Positions 36,708 to 45,882 are shown, numbered from the stretch's first letter. The stretch: 64,000 nt of DNA from Prevotella melaninogenica (GCF_013267595.1 NZ_CP054011.1:186001-250000), one strand, 5' to 3'. Translations and numbers: made by a program. Notes: a model not told the origin generated them from the sequence alone.

Positions 36708-37493
36708 ATGAAAAGTTTTTATATATCTCTTTTAGCTGCAGTTGCTTTTTTAACAGGCTGCGATTCGGTTGGTTCTGACGAACGACTGATAGAGGTTCCA
36801 GCTGCTACTGTTCAGCGTAATGTACTGATAGAGGATTTTACGGGACAGCGTTGTATCTTTTGTCCTGATGCTGCAGAGGCTATTGCACAGCAACAAAAGC
36901 TTTATGGTGCAGACAAATTGATTACTGTTGCTTTCCATGCAGGACCGCTTGCAATCAAGAGTGGGACTGGATTCGTTGGTTTGCGCACCGATGTGGGTGA
37001 TGTCTATTATAAGCATTGGTCAGTTCCAAATGTGCCAAAAGCCATTATCAATCGTCGTGGAGGTGTACTTTCCAAAGATACTTGGGCTGGACGTATCTAT
37101 GATGAGTTTGCTCAGACGACAACAGTTAGTATTGAACTTAAAAGTCAGTATGATGCTTCTACACGTCAGATGGAGATAGAAACCGATTTGAAGACCTTGT
37201 CTGAAGATGTGAAGGGACGGCTACAACTGTGGTTGGTTGAGGATAACATCGTTGCCCCACAGATGTTCCCAAACAATAAAGTGGATAAGGAATATGTGCA
37301 TAATCATGTCTTTCGCGCTGCTATTAATGGGGAATGGGGCACAGAGTTAACGCTCTCTACGAAGAATGTTCATAAGGAGAAAACGACTTACACACTCCCT
37401 GACGGAGTTGTACCAAAGAATGCATGGATAGTAGGTTTTTTCTACAATGATAGCGGAGTCTTGCAGGCTGTGCGCCAAAAGGTTTCGCTTTAA
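36708..37493 (+). CDS. Omp28-related lipoprotein
   Basis: A 261-residue lipoprotein (lipobox LTGC, Cys18) whose main domain opens with the Omp28 motif VLIEDFTGQRCIFCPDA, giving a thioredoxin-like CxxC pair Cys49/Cys52. Omp28 of P. gingivalis is a surface protein. Cotranscription with a TlpA-type thioredoxin suggests redox activity or a redox-regulated adhesin; this is inferred. It belongs to the run of four tightly spaced genes from 34574. Confidence 0.85.
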   Translation: MKSFYISLLAAVAFLTGCDSVGSDERLIEVPAATVQRNVLIEDFTGQRCIFCPDAAEAIAQQQKLYGADKLITVAFHAGPLAIKSGTGFVGLRTDVGDVYYKHWSVPNVPKAIINRRGGVLSKDTWAGRIYDEFAQTTTVSIELKSQYDASTRQMEIETDLKTLSEDVKGRLQLWLVEDNIVAPQMFPNNKVDKEYVHNHVFRAAINGEWGTELTLSTKNVHKEKTTYTLPDGVVPKNAWIVGFFYNDSGVLQAVRQKVSL

Positions 37494-37539
37494 TAAACGA
37501 ATGATAATCAATTACGAATAAATATAAATAAATAAGAAA

Positions 37540-38205
37540 ATGAAATTACGTTTACTCGTGTTTATTGGTCTGATGACTAATCTTTTAGTTAGTGCACAAG
37601 CACAGACAAGTTCTAATGATGTTGTGTTCCTTGATGAACAAGGTAGAGTTATTCCTAACGGCACTGTTGTTGTCTTGAATAAGGCAGTTACAACAGAATT
37701 TCCTTTTGAAGGGTTTGAAATTGCAGGAAAGGTGTTTATTCAGAATAAGACTGATAAACCCCAGAATGTTTCTCTTTCCTATACTATTAACGAAATAGAT
37801 GAAGGTGAAGTGAAGGTTTGTGCGTATGAAAATTGTACTATTAATCCAGATCCAGGAACTTATGAAGTAGGCACTAAACTCTTGTCTATAGGTCTTGAAA
37901 AAGAAACAGTTGAGATAGAACATACGTATGGTAAAAGAGAGAATTGTACAATTACGCTGAAACTTAAAGTAAAAGAACTCGGTTCTGATAAAGAGAAGGA
38001 GGGCCCATCAATTACTGTTAAGTTTGATACTAATGCAGCAGGTATTGCTTCGGTAGCGTCACAGAAGGGTGTTACTTACGATGTTTACAATACTCAGGGT
38101 GTGTTGTTGCATAAGCAACTTACGTCTTTGACAAATCTCCCTAAGGGCGTTTACATTGTGAAGCAGACGGGCGTTGCCTATACAAAAAAGTATGTTATTC
38201 GTTAA
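37540..38205 (+). CDS. Secreted protein with sorting-like C-terminus
   Basis: A 221-residue protein with a signal peptide (about 1-21, SAQA), a beta-rich middle with two cysteines in one loop (KVCAYENCTINP), and a C-terminal 55-residue segment with the type A sorting-domain pattern (VTYDVYNTQGVLLHKQ...LPKGVYIVKQTGVAYTKKYVIR). It has no known catalytic domain. It lies between two Omp28-type genes and is probably exported by the type IX system, whose component PorT is encoded at 63.2 kb. Confidence 0.72.
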   Translation: MKLRLLVFIGLMTNLLVSAQAQTSSNDVVFLDEQGRVIPNGTVVVLNKAVTTEFPFEGFEIAGKVFIQNKTDKPQNVSLSYTINEIDEGEVKVCAYENCTINPDPGTYEVGTKLLSIGLEKETVEIEHTYGKRENCTITLKLKVKELGSDKEKEGPSITVKFDTNAAGIASVASQKGVTYDVYNTQGVLLHKQLTSLTNLPKGVYIVKQTGVAYTKKYVIR

Positions 38206-38234
38206 GCATATAATTTATTAATCTATAACTTGAT

Positions 38235-39557
38235 ATGTTACATAAGTTTTATACATTGTTTATTGCGCTTATTGCAGTCTTTTGTTGTGCTGTGAATGTA
38301 AAGGCGGATGGTTATACGCTTATTCCTTCTACAGGGCAGAAAGTATATGTTCCTATCACAGCAAAGAGTGCAAAAGGTAAACTATTGATTACCAATTACG
38401 GTAGAACTGCTATTCGTGACTTCGATTATACACTTTCTTTCAATGGCAAGGAGCTGATGTCGAAGAATTATGTCCTTACAAATCCATTGAACCGCATGGA
38501 GGGAACAACGATAGAAATTGATATCCCTCCTCATACACAGGTTTCAGAAACCGACCTTTTGTTTACAATTACAAAGGTAAATGGAGAGTTGAATAGTGCT
38601 ACTTTCAACTATGCTACGCTTCCGAGAGTAACTGTTACAAAGGTGCCTCATAGAAAAGTTGTAGTTGAAGAATACACTGGAATGTGGTGTGGATTTTGTC
38701 CGCGTGGTATTGCACTTATGGAGAATTTGGCACGTAAATATGGTGAAGACTTCATTGGTATTGCTATCCATACTGGAGGTAGAGCTGATCCACTAACTTG
38801 TACGGACTATGCATGGAAAGCTACAGATTACAGAAGTCGCCCTTCACTTGATATGAATAGAAACCTTTTACTGGGTTATTTCAAAGCACAAACTGAGTTT
38901 GAAGAGGAACGCTCAAAAGGAGCGGATATGGACATTACCGTATCAGCTGTATGGGATAAGGAAAAGAACAATATTACTGTAACTCCCTGTGTCACTTTCT
39001 GTGTGAATCGAGATGAAGCCCCTTATGGCTTTGCTTATGTGCTGACGGAAGATGGTATGTCTAATCCTAACTGGGTACAATACAACAATTATTCAGGTAG
39101 TACGGATGATCGTGGTATCACAAAAGAATTTGATTATTTTATAGATGCTCCTCGAGATATTCGTAATCTTGAAAATAACTTTGTTGCTATTGCAGCAGAA
39201 GGAGTAAAAGCTCCTTTGACAGGCTATATCAAGACTCCGATTAAGGCAGACGAACCCCAGAGCCATACATATATCTTTAAGAATATTTCTAATAAGAAGA
39301 TAATACAAGACAAGTCGAAGTTGAAAGTCTGCGTTCTGCTGATTAATAAGACTACTGGGCGCATTGAGAATGCTGCCAAGTGTACGATTTCTGAGCCAAA
39401 TACTACTGCAATCTCTTCTTTGTCACAGGGAGAAGGACAGGTTGTAGAGACAGCACGTTATACACTTGATGGTCGTCGTATTACAACTCCACAAAAGGGT
39501 GTTAACATTGTGAAGTACAGTGATGGCCGTGTTAGTAAAGAGGTGGTGACACAATAA
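38235..39557 (+). CDS. Omp28-domain secreted protein with sorting-like C-terminus
   Basis: A 440-residue protein with a signal peptide (about 1-24) and an N-terminal beta domain (25-130). The Omp28 domain opens with KVVVEEYTGMWCGFCPRG (CxxC at Cys152/Cys155). A short C-terminal segment resembles a degenerate sorting domain (TARYTLDGRRI...GVNIVKYSDGRVSKEVV). It may be a paralogue of the Omp28 lipoprotein two genes upstream, but anchored differently. The thioredoxin-like chemistry is inferred from the CxxC motif. Confidence 0.8.
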   Translation: MLHKFYTLFIALIAVFCCAVNVKADGYTLIPSTGQKVYVPITAKSAKGKLLITNYGRTAIRDFDYTLSFNGKELMSKNYVLTNPLNRMEGTTIEIDIPPHTQVSETDLLFTITKVNGELNSATFNYATLPRVTVTKVPHRKVVVEEYTGMWCGFCPRGIALMENLARKYGEDFIGIAIHTGGRADPLTCTDYAWKATDYRSRPSLDMNRNLLLGYFKAQTEFEEERSKGADMDITVSAVWDKEKNNITVTPCVTFCVNRDEAPYGFAYVLTEDGMSNPNWVQYNNYSGSTDDRGITKEFDYFIDAPRDIRNLENNFVAIAAEGVKAPLTGYIKTPIKADEPQSHTYIFKNISNKKIIQDKSKLKVCVLLINKTTGRIENAAKCTISEPNTTAISSLSQGEGQVVETARYTLDGRRITTPQKGVNIVKYSDGRVSKEVVTQ

Positions 39558-39587
39558 TGTCATCCTGACCTTATATTTATTTGTATT

Positions 39588-41405
39588 ATGAACAGAAAAT
39601 TGACTGATTTGTATCAGCATAAGGCAGAAGAGACGAGCAAAACGCTCGTCTCTCTCCGTAACCGTAGTCGTTTTTTTATCCTGACAGAAATCGGTTCTTT
39701 TTTGATAGCTATTGGTTTTGTAGTTCTCTACACCTTATTGGATAATGCAGCTTGGACACTTTTCTGTGCCTTAGCTGCATTATTGTTTTATCTTTACATT
39801 CGTCATCGTGACGTTTTGAACGACCGAAAGATAAAGAAAGGGGAGGCTTTATTGCTGGTCTACCAAAACGAGATAGCCTATCAGAAAGGCGACTACTCAG
39901 GCTTTGAAGCTGGCGAGCAATATGTCAGTCCGCAACATTCTTATACCTTCGATATGGATGTCTTTGGTATAGGTTCTCTGTTTCAAAGGATGAACCGCAC
40001 TATCTCAACTGGTGGTAGTGACCAGTTGGCAGCCTGTCTGTCTACGGAGTGGGGAGGTGCGAAGAGGGAAGAACTTGTTGGGCAAATACGTCAACGAATG
40101 GTTTCCATAGACGAGTTGGGTAAGGAGGAAACTTTCCTTTCTGAATTTAAGTCTTTGGGCGTAAAGGGGCGTATTAATACAGAAGAGGTTTTGAAGGCAT
40201 TGACGGATATTCATTACCAAAGCTTTCCAAAGTTCTTCCATAGCTCTCTTTTACGTTATTTCTGTTATGCCAATTTACTTAGTTTCTATGTGAGTATTGT
40301 GCTTTCCATTGTGGGATTGGTTCCTTTTCTATTACCTGTATGGTGGGGAATATTTAACTTTATGTTCTCTTTCCTTTGTGGGCATAAGCACATGCGTGTC
40401 ATTTCTGAGCTGATAGCAAAGGTACACACACAGGTAGATGGTTACTTGCAAGTATTGAAGTTGATTAACACGACTGATTTTAAGTCGGCTGAACTTCAAA
40501 CGTTGAAAGAAAAATTTTCAGGTGCGGAAGAATCTTTTGAGCAGTTAGAACTTATCTTACAAAAGATTGATAACAGAAGTAACGAGGTTGGAGTCTTTGT
40601 CTTCAATAGCTTTGCTTTGATTGACATTACTATCGTAAGACTCTTCCTCCGCTGGCAGCATACGTATGAACAGCGTACGAACGAGTGGATTGATAGTCTG
40701 AATCTCTTTGATGCTTTGGTGTCAATGGGTAACTTCCGATTGAATGAAGATAGGGCTGTACAGGCAGAGATCAGCGAGGAGAATAAGGTGGTTTATGAAG
40801 CGAAAGACCTTTATCATCCCTTCCTTGGCGAGAAGGCTGTGGCAAATGATTTTGATATCCTCGACCATGAATATTATATTATTACGGGTGCGAATATGGC
40901 AGGTAAGAGTACATTCTTACGCTCCTTGGGTATAAATTACCTCTTGGCGATGAATGGTTTGCCTGTCTTTGCTAAGCAGTTGAAGGTCTCAGTATTCCAT
41001 CTCTTTACGAGTATGCGCACGACGGACGACCTTACGCATGGCATCTCTTATTTCAATGCTGAGTTGCTTCGTTTGAAGAAGTTGTTAGGCTCGTTGCGTG
41101 ATGATGTACCAAGTCTGATTATTTTGGACGAGATTTTGAAGGGAACAAATTCTCTCGATAAGTTGAATGGCTCTCGTCTTTTCTTGCAGTATATTGCCGA
41201 ACGCAATGTAACAGGCGTTATTGCTACTCACGACCTTGAGCTTTCAAAGATGGAAGAGGTATATGCCGGACGTTTTCATAACTATTGTTTTGAAATAGAA
41301 TTAGGCGAGAATATCACTTATTCTTATAAGATAACGAAAGGGGTGGCACGCAATCAGAATGCGACATTCTTGTTGAAAGGAATCTTAAACCCCAATCGTA
41401 TTTGA
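39588..41405 (+). CDS. Membrane-anchored MutS-like ATPase
   Basis: A 605-residue protein whose C-terminal 200 residues are a MutS-type ATPase: Walker A TGANMAGKST (G434-S441), FTSMRTTDDL, Walker B LIILDEILKGTNS, and ATHDLELS. The N-terminal mismatch-recognition and connector domains of MutS are absent. Instead two pairs of hydrophobic helices are present (about 33-67 and 220-265), so it is membrane-bound. It is neither MutS1 nor MutS2 (no Smr or KOW domain). The role is unknown. It is followed by a strong terminator. Confidence 0.85.
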   Translation: MNRKLTDLYQHKAEETSKTLVSLRNRSRFFILTEIGSFLIAIGFVVLYTLLDNAAWTLFCALAALLFYLYIRHRDVLNDRKIKKGEALLLVYQNEIAYQKGDYSGFEAGEQYVSPQHSYTFDMDVFGIGSLFQRMNRTISTGGSDQLAACLSTEWGGAKREELVGQIRQRMVSIDELGKEETFLSEFKSLGVKGRINTEEVLKALTDIHYQSFPKFFHSSLLRYFCYANLLSFYVSIVLSIVGLVPFLLPVWWGIFNFMFSFLCGHKHMRVISELIAKVHTQVDGYLQVLKLINTTDFKSAELQTLKEKFSGAEESFEQLELILQKIDNRSNEVGVFVFNSFALIDITIVRLFLRWQHTYEQRTNEWIDSLNLFDALVSMGNFRLNEDRAVQAEISEENKVVYEAKDLYHPFLGEKAVANDFDILDHEYYIITGANMAGKSTFLRSLGINYLLAMNGLPVFAKQLKVSVFHLFTSMRTTDDLTHGISYFNAELLRLKKLLGSLRDDVPSLIILDEILKGTNSLDKLNGSRLFLQYIAERNVTGVIATHDLELSKMEEVYAGRFHNYCFEIELGENITYSYKITKGVARNQNATFLLKGILNPNRI

Positions 41406-41466
41406 GTGATAACCCTTTCAGATTGTAGTTTAAACGCTTGTTTGTTTAGAAATTTATTTACAATCC

Positions 41467-41511
41467 AATAGCCGTTTTTACCTTATTTTTAGGGTAAAAA
41501 CGGCTATTTTT
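41467..41511 (+). terminator. Strong terminator after the MutS-like gene
   Basis: AATAGCCGTTTTTACC and its perfect 16-base complement enclose a 10-base loop and are followed by a T-run. Confidence 0.85.
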
Positions 41512-41535
41512 GTTGCTCTTGTAAGTATCATGTAT

Positions 41536-41728
41536 TCAATTAGTTACAAAACAGTAAAATTAAAGGTGCTTAATTGGACTTCAAAAGGGCGTTAGTTAGA
41601 CTCCCAAAGGGCACTTTTTGCAAGCCAATTAGGCGTCTTTTAGGGGCCAAAAGAGCATGTGTTAGTTTTGAACTGTGTAAAAATAGTTTACAATACGGCT
41701 AATAGGCAGATGAGTTGTTTGTAGAAGA
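41536..41728 (+). repeat. R1 interspersed repeat, copy 3 (short form)
   Basis: Only the 22-bp array (units at 41565, 41587, 41609, 41631 and 41653) and its right flank, to GAGTTGTTTGTAGAAGATA, are kept; the upstream part is missing. It abuts the 3' end of the HAD phosphatase gene. Confidence 0.78.
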
Positions 41729-41735
41729 TATCCTC

Positions 41736-42560
41736 TTAATTCATGTTCTCTGGTGAGAGGATAAAGCGTTCAATGACGTGTGCAACACCATCTTCTTCAT
41801 TTGATAAAGTAACGAAGTCAGCTTCACTTTGAATGTCTTTTGCAGCGTTTGCCATAGCAATGCCAAGTCCGGCAAAGCGAATCATGCTAAGGTCGTTATA
41901 ACCATCGCCACAGGCAATAACCTCTTCACGGCTGATACGGAGCGATGAGATAAGACGGTCGAGAGAGCGCGCCTTGTCGATACCGAGTGGTACACATTCA
42001 AGGAAGAAATCGGCAGAACGATAGACATCCATCTTCCCTTCCAACTCTTTGGCTAATCTTATCTCCAACTCGTGGAGAGGGGTAGGGTCGCCAACAATCA
42101 AACATTTATTGATAGGATAGACCAACTGATTGAGGAAGTCGTCATATTGCATGACGGGCATCTTATTGATAAAAGCCTCGTGTTGTACGTATTCGTCATC
42201 TTTATTAGTAGCAGCAATACCCTCACCTTGATAGGTTAGAATTTCCATTCCAGCTTTTTTGGCTCCTTGAAAGAGGATAGGTACAAGCTGTTCGTCCAAT
42301 TTCTGTTCAAAAAGAACTTCGTTCTTGGTGCAATCGATAATTTTTCCTCCGTTGAAAGCAAGGATATACCCACGATTTCCTTTTAGTTTCAATTCCTCAG
42401 CTAAAGGAACGATACCATAAGTAGGGCGGCCAGATGCCAATACGACATGTACCCCAGCAGCTTGTGCTTGCATGAGAGCTTGTTTGGTACGTGGGGTAAT
42501 CTCCTTCTTATTATTGGTTAGCGTGCCATCCAGATCGAGCACAATCATCTTATACCTCAT
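41736..42560 (-). CDS. Cof-type HAD-IIB sugar/nucleotide phosphatase
   Basis: A 274-residue HAD hydrolase of the Cof subfamily. Motif I is DLDGTLT (nucleophile Asp8 or Asp9 region of VLDLDGT), motif II is VVLASGR, motif III uses Lys of DKARSLD, and motif IV is GDGYNDLSMI. The C2B cap domain lies between. These enzymes dephosphorylate sugar phosphates, FMN or pyridoxal phosphate; the substrate cannot be told. It is leftward and probably monocistronic, with a -7 box CAAAGGTA (complement) at 42639-42646. Confidence 0.9.
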   Translation of the reverse strand: MRYKMIVLDLDGTLTNNKKEITPRTKQALMQAQAAGVHVVLASGRPTYGIVPLAEELKLKGNRGYILAFNGGKIIDCTKNEVLFEQKLDEQLVPILFQGAKKAGMEILTYQGEGIAATNKDDEYVQHEAFINKMPVMQYDDFLNQLVYPINKCLIVGDPTPLHELEIRLAKELEGKMDVYRSADFFLECVPLGIDKARSLDRLISSLRISREEVIACGDGYNDLSMIRFAGLGIAMANAAKDIQSEADFVTLSNEEDGVAHVIERFILSPENMN

Positions 42561-42697
42561 GTTGTTTATCTTCTTATTTCTTTGTAGTTCCCATTATGGA
42601 TAACGACTTATAATTATCGAAAACCATTAATCCTTGTGCAAAGGTACGGCTTTTTATGGACTAAAGGTTGTGTTTGCCTTGATATAAAATGATAAGT
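42561..42697. promoter_or_regulatory. Upstream region of the HAD phosphatase
   Basis: Contains TACCTTTG on the minus strand (42639-42646), a fitting -7 box about 80 bases before the HAD start. No convincing -33 element is seen. Confidence 0.4.
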
Positions 42698-42841
42698 ATG
42701 AAAAAGTTTTGATGTGATACAATAAATCGCAAACGTTTACGTGAAGGATTAACTTTCCTTTGGGTCTTTATCGTAGGTCTATTTGCTGGTGGTGCGCTTG
42801 CATTAGTTGTTTGGCGTGTTATTGAACCATCAGAGAAGTAA
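42698..42841 (+). pseudogene. Small membrane-protein ORF interrupted by TGA at codon 5
   Basis: ATG 42698 begins MKKF, then TGA (42710-42712). The same frame stays open for 42 more codons, ending at TAA 42839. The downstream part encodes a basic start (NRKRLREG), one clear transmembrane segment (LTFLWVFIVGLFAGGALALV) and a short tail (RVIEPSEK). No ATG, GTG or TTG exists between the TGA and the membrane segment. It looks like a small single-span protein inactivated by one nonsense mutation. An alternative is use of a rare start such as ATA at 42722. Confidence 0.45.
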
Positions 42842-42976
42842 TTCAGTTTATCATTGAAATAAGAAATTAGGCTTATTAGGCTATTATGTCTAATAAGTCA
42901 ATTCGCTTTTATTCTGAAAACATTGCAGTTTATCACGGAATTTAACATTTTGCGCTTATTAAATATGTGTGATGTT

Positions 42977-43007
42977 TTGGCTATCAGAAAATAAAACCGT
43001 ACTTTTG
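42977..43007 (+). promoter_or_regulatory. fba promoter
   Basis: TTG (42977-42979), 20 bp, TACTTTTG (43000-43007), about 50 bases before the aldolase start. Confidence 0.75.
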
Positions 43008-43056
43008 CAATTGTAAATAGGTATAGATTTATTAATTTTAAAAGATAAAAGAAATT

Positions 43057-44067
43057 ATGGTAGATTACAAGAAATTAGGTCTCGTGAACACTCGTGAGAT
43101 GTTCAAGAGAGCAATTGACGGCGGTTACGCTATCCCAGCATTCAACTTCAATAACCTTGAGCAGCTTCAGGCTATCATCAAGGCTTCTTCTGATTTGAAG
43201 TCACCAGTTATCCTTCAGGTTTCTAAGGGTGCTCGTAAGTATGCTAACCAGACTCTTCTCCGTTACCTCGCTGAGGGTGCAGTAGAGTATGCAAAGGAGT
43301 TGGGTTGCCATCATCCTGAGATTGTTCTTCACCTTGATCACGGTGATAGCTTCGAGACTTGCAAGAGCTGTGTAGACTTTGGCTTCTCTTCTGTAATGAT
43401 TGATGGTTCTGCTCTTCCTTACGAAGAGAATATCGCTTTGACTAAGAAGGTTGTTGAGTATGCTCATCAGTTTGACGTAACTGTTGAGGCTGAACTCGGT
43501 GTTCTCGCTGGTGTTGAGGATGATGTAGTAGCTGAGGTTTCTCACTACACAAAGCCAGAGGAGGTTGTTGACTTCGCTACTCGTACAGGTTGCGACTCTT
43601 TGGCTATCTCAATCGGTACTTCTCACGGTGCTTACAAGTTCACTCCAGAGCAGTGTACACGTGATCCAAAGACAGGTCGCCTCATCCCTCCTCCATTGGC
43701 TTTCGACGTTCTCGCAGCTATCGAGAAGCAGCTCCCAGGCTTCCCAATCGTTCTCCATGGTTCTTCTTCAGTTCCTCAGGAGTATGTTGATATCATCAAC
43801 GAACATGGTGGTAAGTTGCCTAACGCTGTTGGTATTCCAGAGGAGCAGCTTCGTCAGGCTGCTAAGAGTGCTGTTTGCAAGATTAACATTGATTCTGACT
43901 CTCGTCTTGCATTCACCGCAGGTGTTCGCCAGACATTTGATGAGCATCCAGAGTACTTCGATCCACGCCAGTACTGTGGTAAGGCTCGTGAGTACATGGA
44001 GGATCTTTACAAGCACAAGATTACAGACGTTCTTGGTTCTGAGAACAAGCTTGCTAACCTCGACTAA
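43057..44067 (+). CDS. fba: Class II fructose-bisphosphate aldolase
   Basis: This 336-residue zinc aldolase splits fructose 1,6-bisphosphate in glycolysis. Metal ligands are in LHLDHGDS (about 91-98), VEAELG (about 145-150), SIGTSHGAYK (about 188-197) and IVLHGSSSVP (about 231-240). The Asp of HLDHGD serves as the general acid. Codon use is strikingly biased, as for highly expressed genes. That bias also creates long spurious ORFs in the other frames. It has its own promoter and terminator. The identification is very secure. Confidence 0.97.
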   Translation: MVDYKKLGLVNTREMFKRAIDGGYAIPAFNFNNLEQLQAIIKASSDLKSPVILQVSKGARKYANQTLLRYLAEGAVEYAKELGCHHPEIVLHLDHGDSFETCKSCVDFGFSSVMIDGSALPYEENIALTKKVVEYAHQFDVTVEAELGVLAGVEDDVVAEVSHYTKPEEVVDFATRTGCDSLAISIGTSHGAYKFTPEQCTRDPKTGRLIPPPLAFDVLAAIEKQLPGFPIVLHGSSSVPQEYVDIINEHGGKLPNAVGIPEEQLRQAAKSAVCKINIDSDSRLAFTAGVRQTFDEHPEYFDPRQYCGKAREYMEDLYKHKITDVLGSENKLANLD

Positions 44068-44103
44068 TTATTTGTTGAGGTCGGCTTGACTAAATAAAAC
44101 ATT

Positions 44104-44139
44104 AGCGGCAGCTTCCTTTTGGGAACTGCCGCTTTTCTT
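44104..44139 (+). terminator. fba terminator
   Basis: AGCGGCAG(C)TTCC and GGAACTGCCGCT form a stem followed by TTTTCTTTT. Confidence 0.8.
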
Positions 44140-44152
44140 TTGTGTTGTTTTC

Positions 44153-44223
44153 TACGAGGCAGTGCCTCGTAGGCTATGACAGGGGAAACAAGAAGCCCCG
44201 CATGGAAAGAACCATGCGGGGCT
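44153..44223. terminator. Two further palindromes between convergent fba and nnr
   Basis: TACGAGGCA-g-TGCCTCGTA (44153-44171) is a perfect palindrome. AGCCCCGCATGG-aaagaa-CCATGCGGGGCT (44194-44223) is a perfect 12-bp stem. The second may stop leftward transcription leaving nnr or back up the fba terminator. Confidence 0.6.
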
Positions 44224-44283
44224 GTTGCTTATACTTGGATGGCTTTATTACCTATCAACAATAGCTGGAATGGGATGACTCTA

Positions 44284-45801
44284 TCAATCGTCCAAAAGCT
44301 TGAAAGCTTTAGGGAGATAGTTGATAATGTCTCCTGCAACAAGGCTTTCCTTACCTAATTCTTTCGCTGCTAAGTCGCCAGCAAGACCATGGAGGTACAT
44401 TCCAACCATACAAGCGTTCTGTTGGTGATAACCACGAGCAAGGAGGGCTGTGATGATACCAGTGAGAACATCACCACTACCAGCTGTTGCCATGCCACTG
44501 TTACCTGTTGAGTTAAAGATAACGTTGCCATTAGGTAGGCAGAGTGCGCTGTTGTGTCCCTTCAATATGATATAAGCTTGTAAGGACTTTGCCAATTCTC
44601 TTGCACGATGAAGACGCTCATAGTCAGCATTGGCAGGAGAGCCTGTAAGACGGTCGAGTTCTTTTGCGTGAGGCGTCATAATGATTCCCTTTGGTAGTTG
44701 TTGCATCCATGCACGATGGCTTGCAAGAATATTCAAGGCATCAGCATCGGCAACAATAGGACATTGTGCGCGTCTTATCTGGGCTATCATCGCAATGGCA
44801 GTAGGCTCCTGTCTGCCTAATCCTGGACCTATTGCAAGTGCGTCGAAATCATCTGTATCAACTGCTTCGGTAAAGGCTGTCTCCTCATGGTCCATTTGTA
44901 AGATAGCTTCAGGAACAGATATCTGCATGATATCGTAGTTCTTTTTAGGAGTATGCACCGTAACCTTACCCACACCGCTGCGTAGACAGGCACGAGTTGC
45001 AAGGATAGCTGCTCCCGACATGCCGTAGCTACCTGCGATGATAAGTGCATTGCCCATATCACCTTTGTGTGAGAAGTCATCACGATGGAGTAAACGCGAA
45101 CGAATGTCGTTCTCTTCTAATAGGTAATATTGTGCTTCTGTCTTCTGAATAAACTCCTGATTCAGACGGATATCAAGCACCTTTAGCCTACCAATAAACT
45201 GCTGTGCGTCAGCGAAAAGGAAGGATAATTTGCGTTCATGGAGGGTTAATGTGAGGGTAGCGTGAATGATATTCGCACGTACGTTATATGTATTGTCCTC
45301 CGCCATCAAACCAGATGGAACGTCAATACTCACAATCTTAGCAGGACTTTGATTGATATATTTCACTAATGAGGCAAAACCACCAGCCAATGGTTTGTTG
45401 AGTCCAGAGCCAAACAAACCATCAATCACTAATGTGTCTGCGGTTAATTCAGGTGGGTCAAACTTCGCAGTGATTTCTGTAAAATCCTTTGCATGCTTGC
45501 TATCGAGCAAACGTTGGCGGTTTGTTACACAGTCTTCTGATAGATGATTGGTGATATTGAAGAGGTAAGTACTAACTTTGTATCCCTCATTTATCAGCAA
45601 ACGTGCCACAGCAAGAGCATCGCCACCATTGTTGCCAGGTCCTGCAAAGACAACAATTGGCGTATGTGTCGACCACTCCTCAGTGATAGCACGAGTAATG
45701 GCTTTTGCAGCACGTTCCATCAAATCAATAGACTTGATTGGTTCGTGTTCTATAGTGTATCTGTCCAGTTCGTGAATCTGGGCACTTGTAAATATCTTCA
45801 T
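44284..45801 (-). CDS. nnr: Bifunctional NAD(P)H-hydrate epimerase / dehydratase
   Basis: This 505-residue fusion repairs hydrated NAD(P)H. The N-terminal YjeF_N epimerase part (about 1-215) contains VVFAGPGNNGGDAL and VIDGLFGSGL...SIDVPSGL. The C-terminal ribokinase-like ADP/ATP-dependent dehydratase part (about 225-500) contains IIAGSYGMSGAA, IGPGLGR, TPHAKE and the catalytic GSGDVLTGI. Fusion of the two is common in bacteria. The minus-strand TAAATTTG (45811-45818) is a likely -7 box. It is divergent from hpt. Confidence 0.95.
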   Translation of the reverse strand: MKIFTSAQIHELDRYTIEHEPIKSIDLMERAAKAITRAITEEWSTHTPIVVFAGPGNNGGDALAVARLLINEGYKVSTYLFNITNHLSEDCVTNRQRLLDSKHAKDFTEITAKFDPPELTADTLVIDGLFGSGLNKPLAGGFASLVKYINQSPAKIVSIDVPSGLMAEDNTYNVRANIIHATLTLTLHERKLSFLFADAQQFIGRLKVLDIRLNQEFIQKTEAQYYLLEENDIRSRLLHRDDFSHKGDMGNALIIAGSYGMSGAAILATRACLRSGVGKVTVHTPKKNYDIMQISVPEAILQMDHEETAFTEAVDTDDFDALAIGPGLGRQEPTAIAMIAQIRRAQCPIVADADALNILASHRAWMQQLPKGIIMTPHAKELDRLTGSPANADYERLHRARELAKSLQAYIILKGHNSALCLPNGNVIFNSTGNSGMATAGSGDVLTGIITALLARGYHQQNACMVGMYLHGLAGDLAAKELGKESLVAGDIINYLPKAFKLLDD

Positions 45802-45810
45802 AACGATGGC

Positions 45811-45859
45811 AAATTTACAAAATAAATGCGGATAGTTTGGTATTATTTTCGTAATTTTG
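45811..45859. promoter_or_regulatory. Divergent -7 boxes of nnr (-) and hpt (+)
   Basis: TAAATTTG on the minus strand (45811-45818) and TAATTTTG on the plus strand (45852-45859) face apart in an 81-base gap. Neither has a clear -33 TTG at the right distance. Confidence 0.5.
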
Positions 45860-45882
45860 CGCTAAATTATAAATAATGAAGA

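Noticed and set aside
42698..42841. Selenocysteine at the in-frame TGA
   Set aside because: TGA at codon 5 with no obvious SECIS stem immediately after it; nonsense mutation or a different start is simpler.
43565..44089. A 174-codon open frame overlapping fba in another frame, plus long antisense frames
   Set aside because: Created by the strong codon bias of the aldolase gene; composition (Ser/Leu/Val-rich) is not protein-like and no motif is seen.
44176..44358. 60-codon frame between fba and nnr
   Set aside because: Runs through the terminator hairpins and into the nnr coding region on the other strand.
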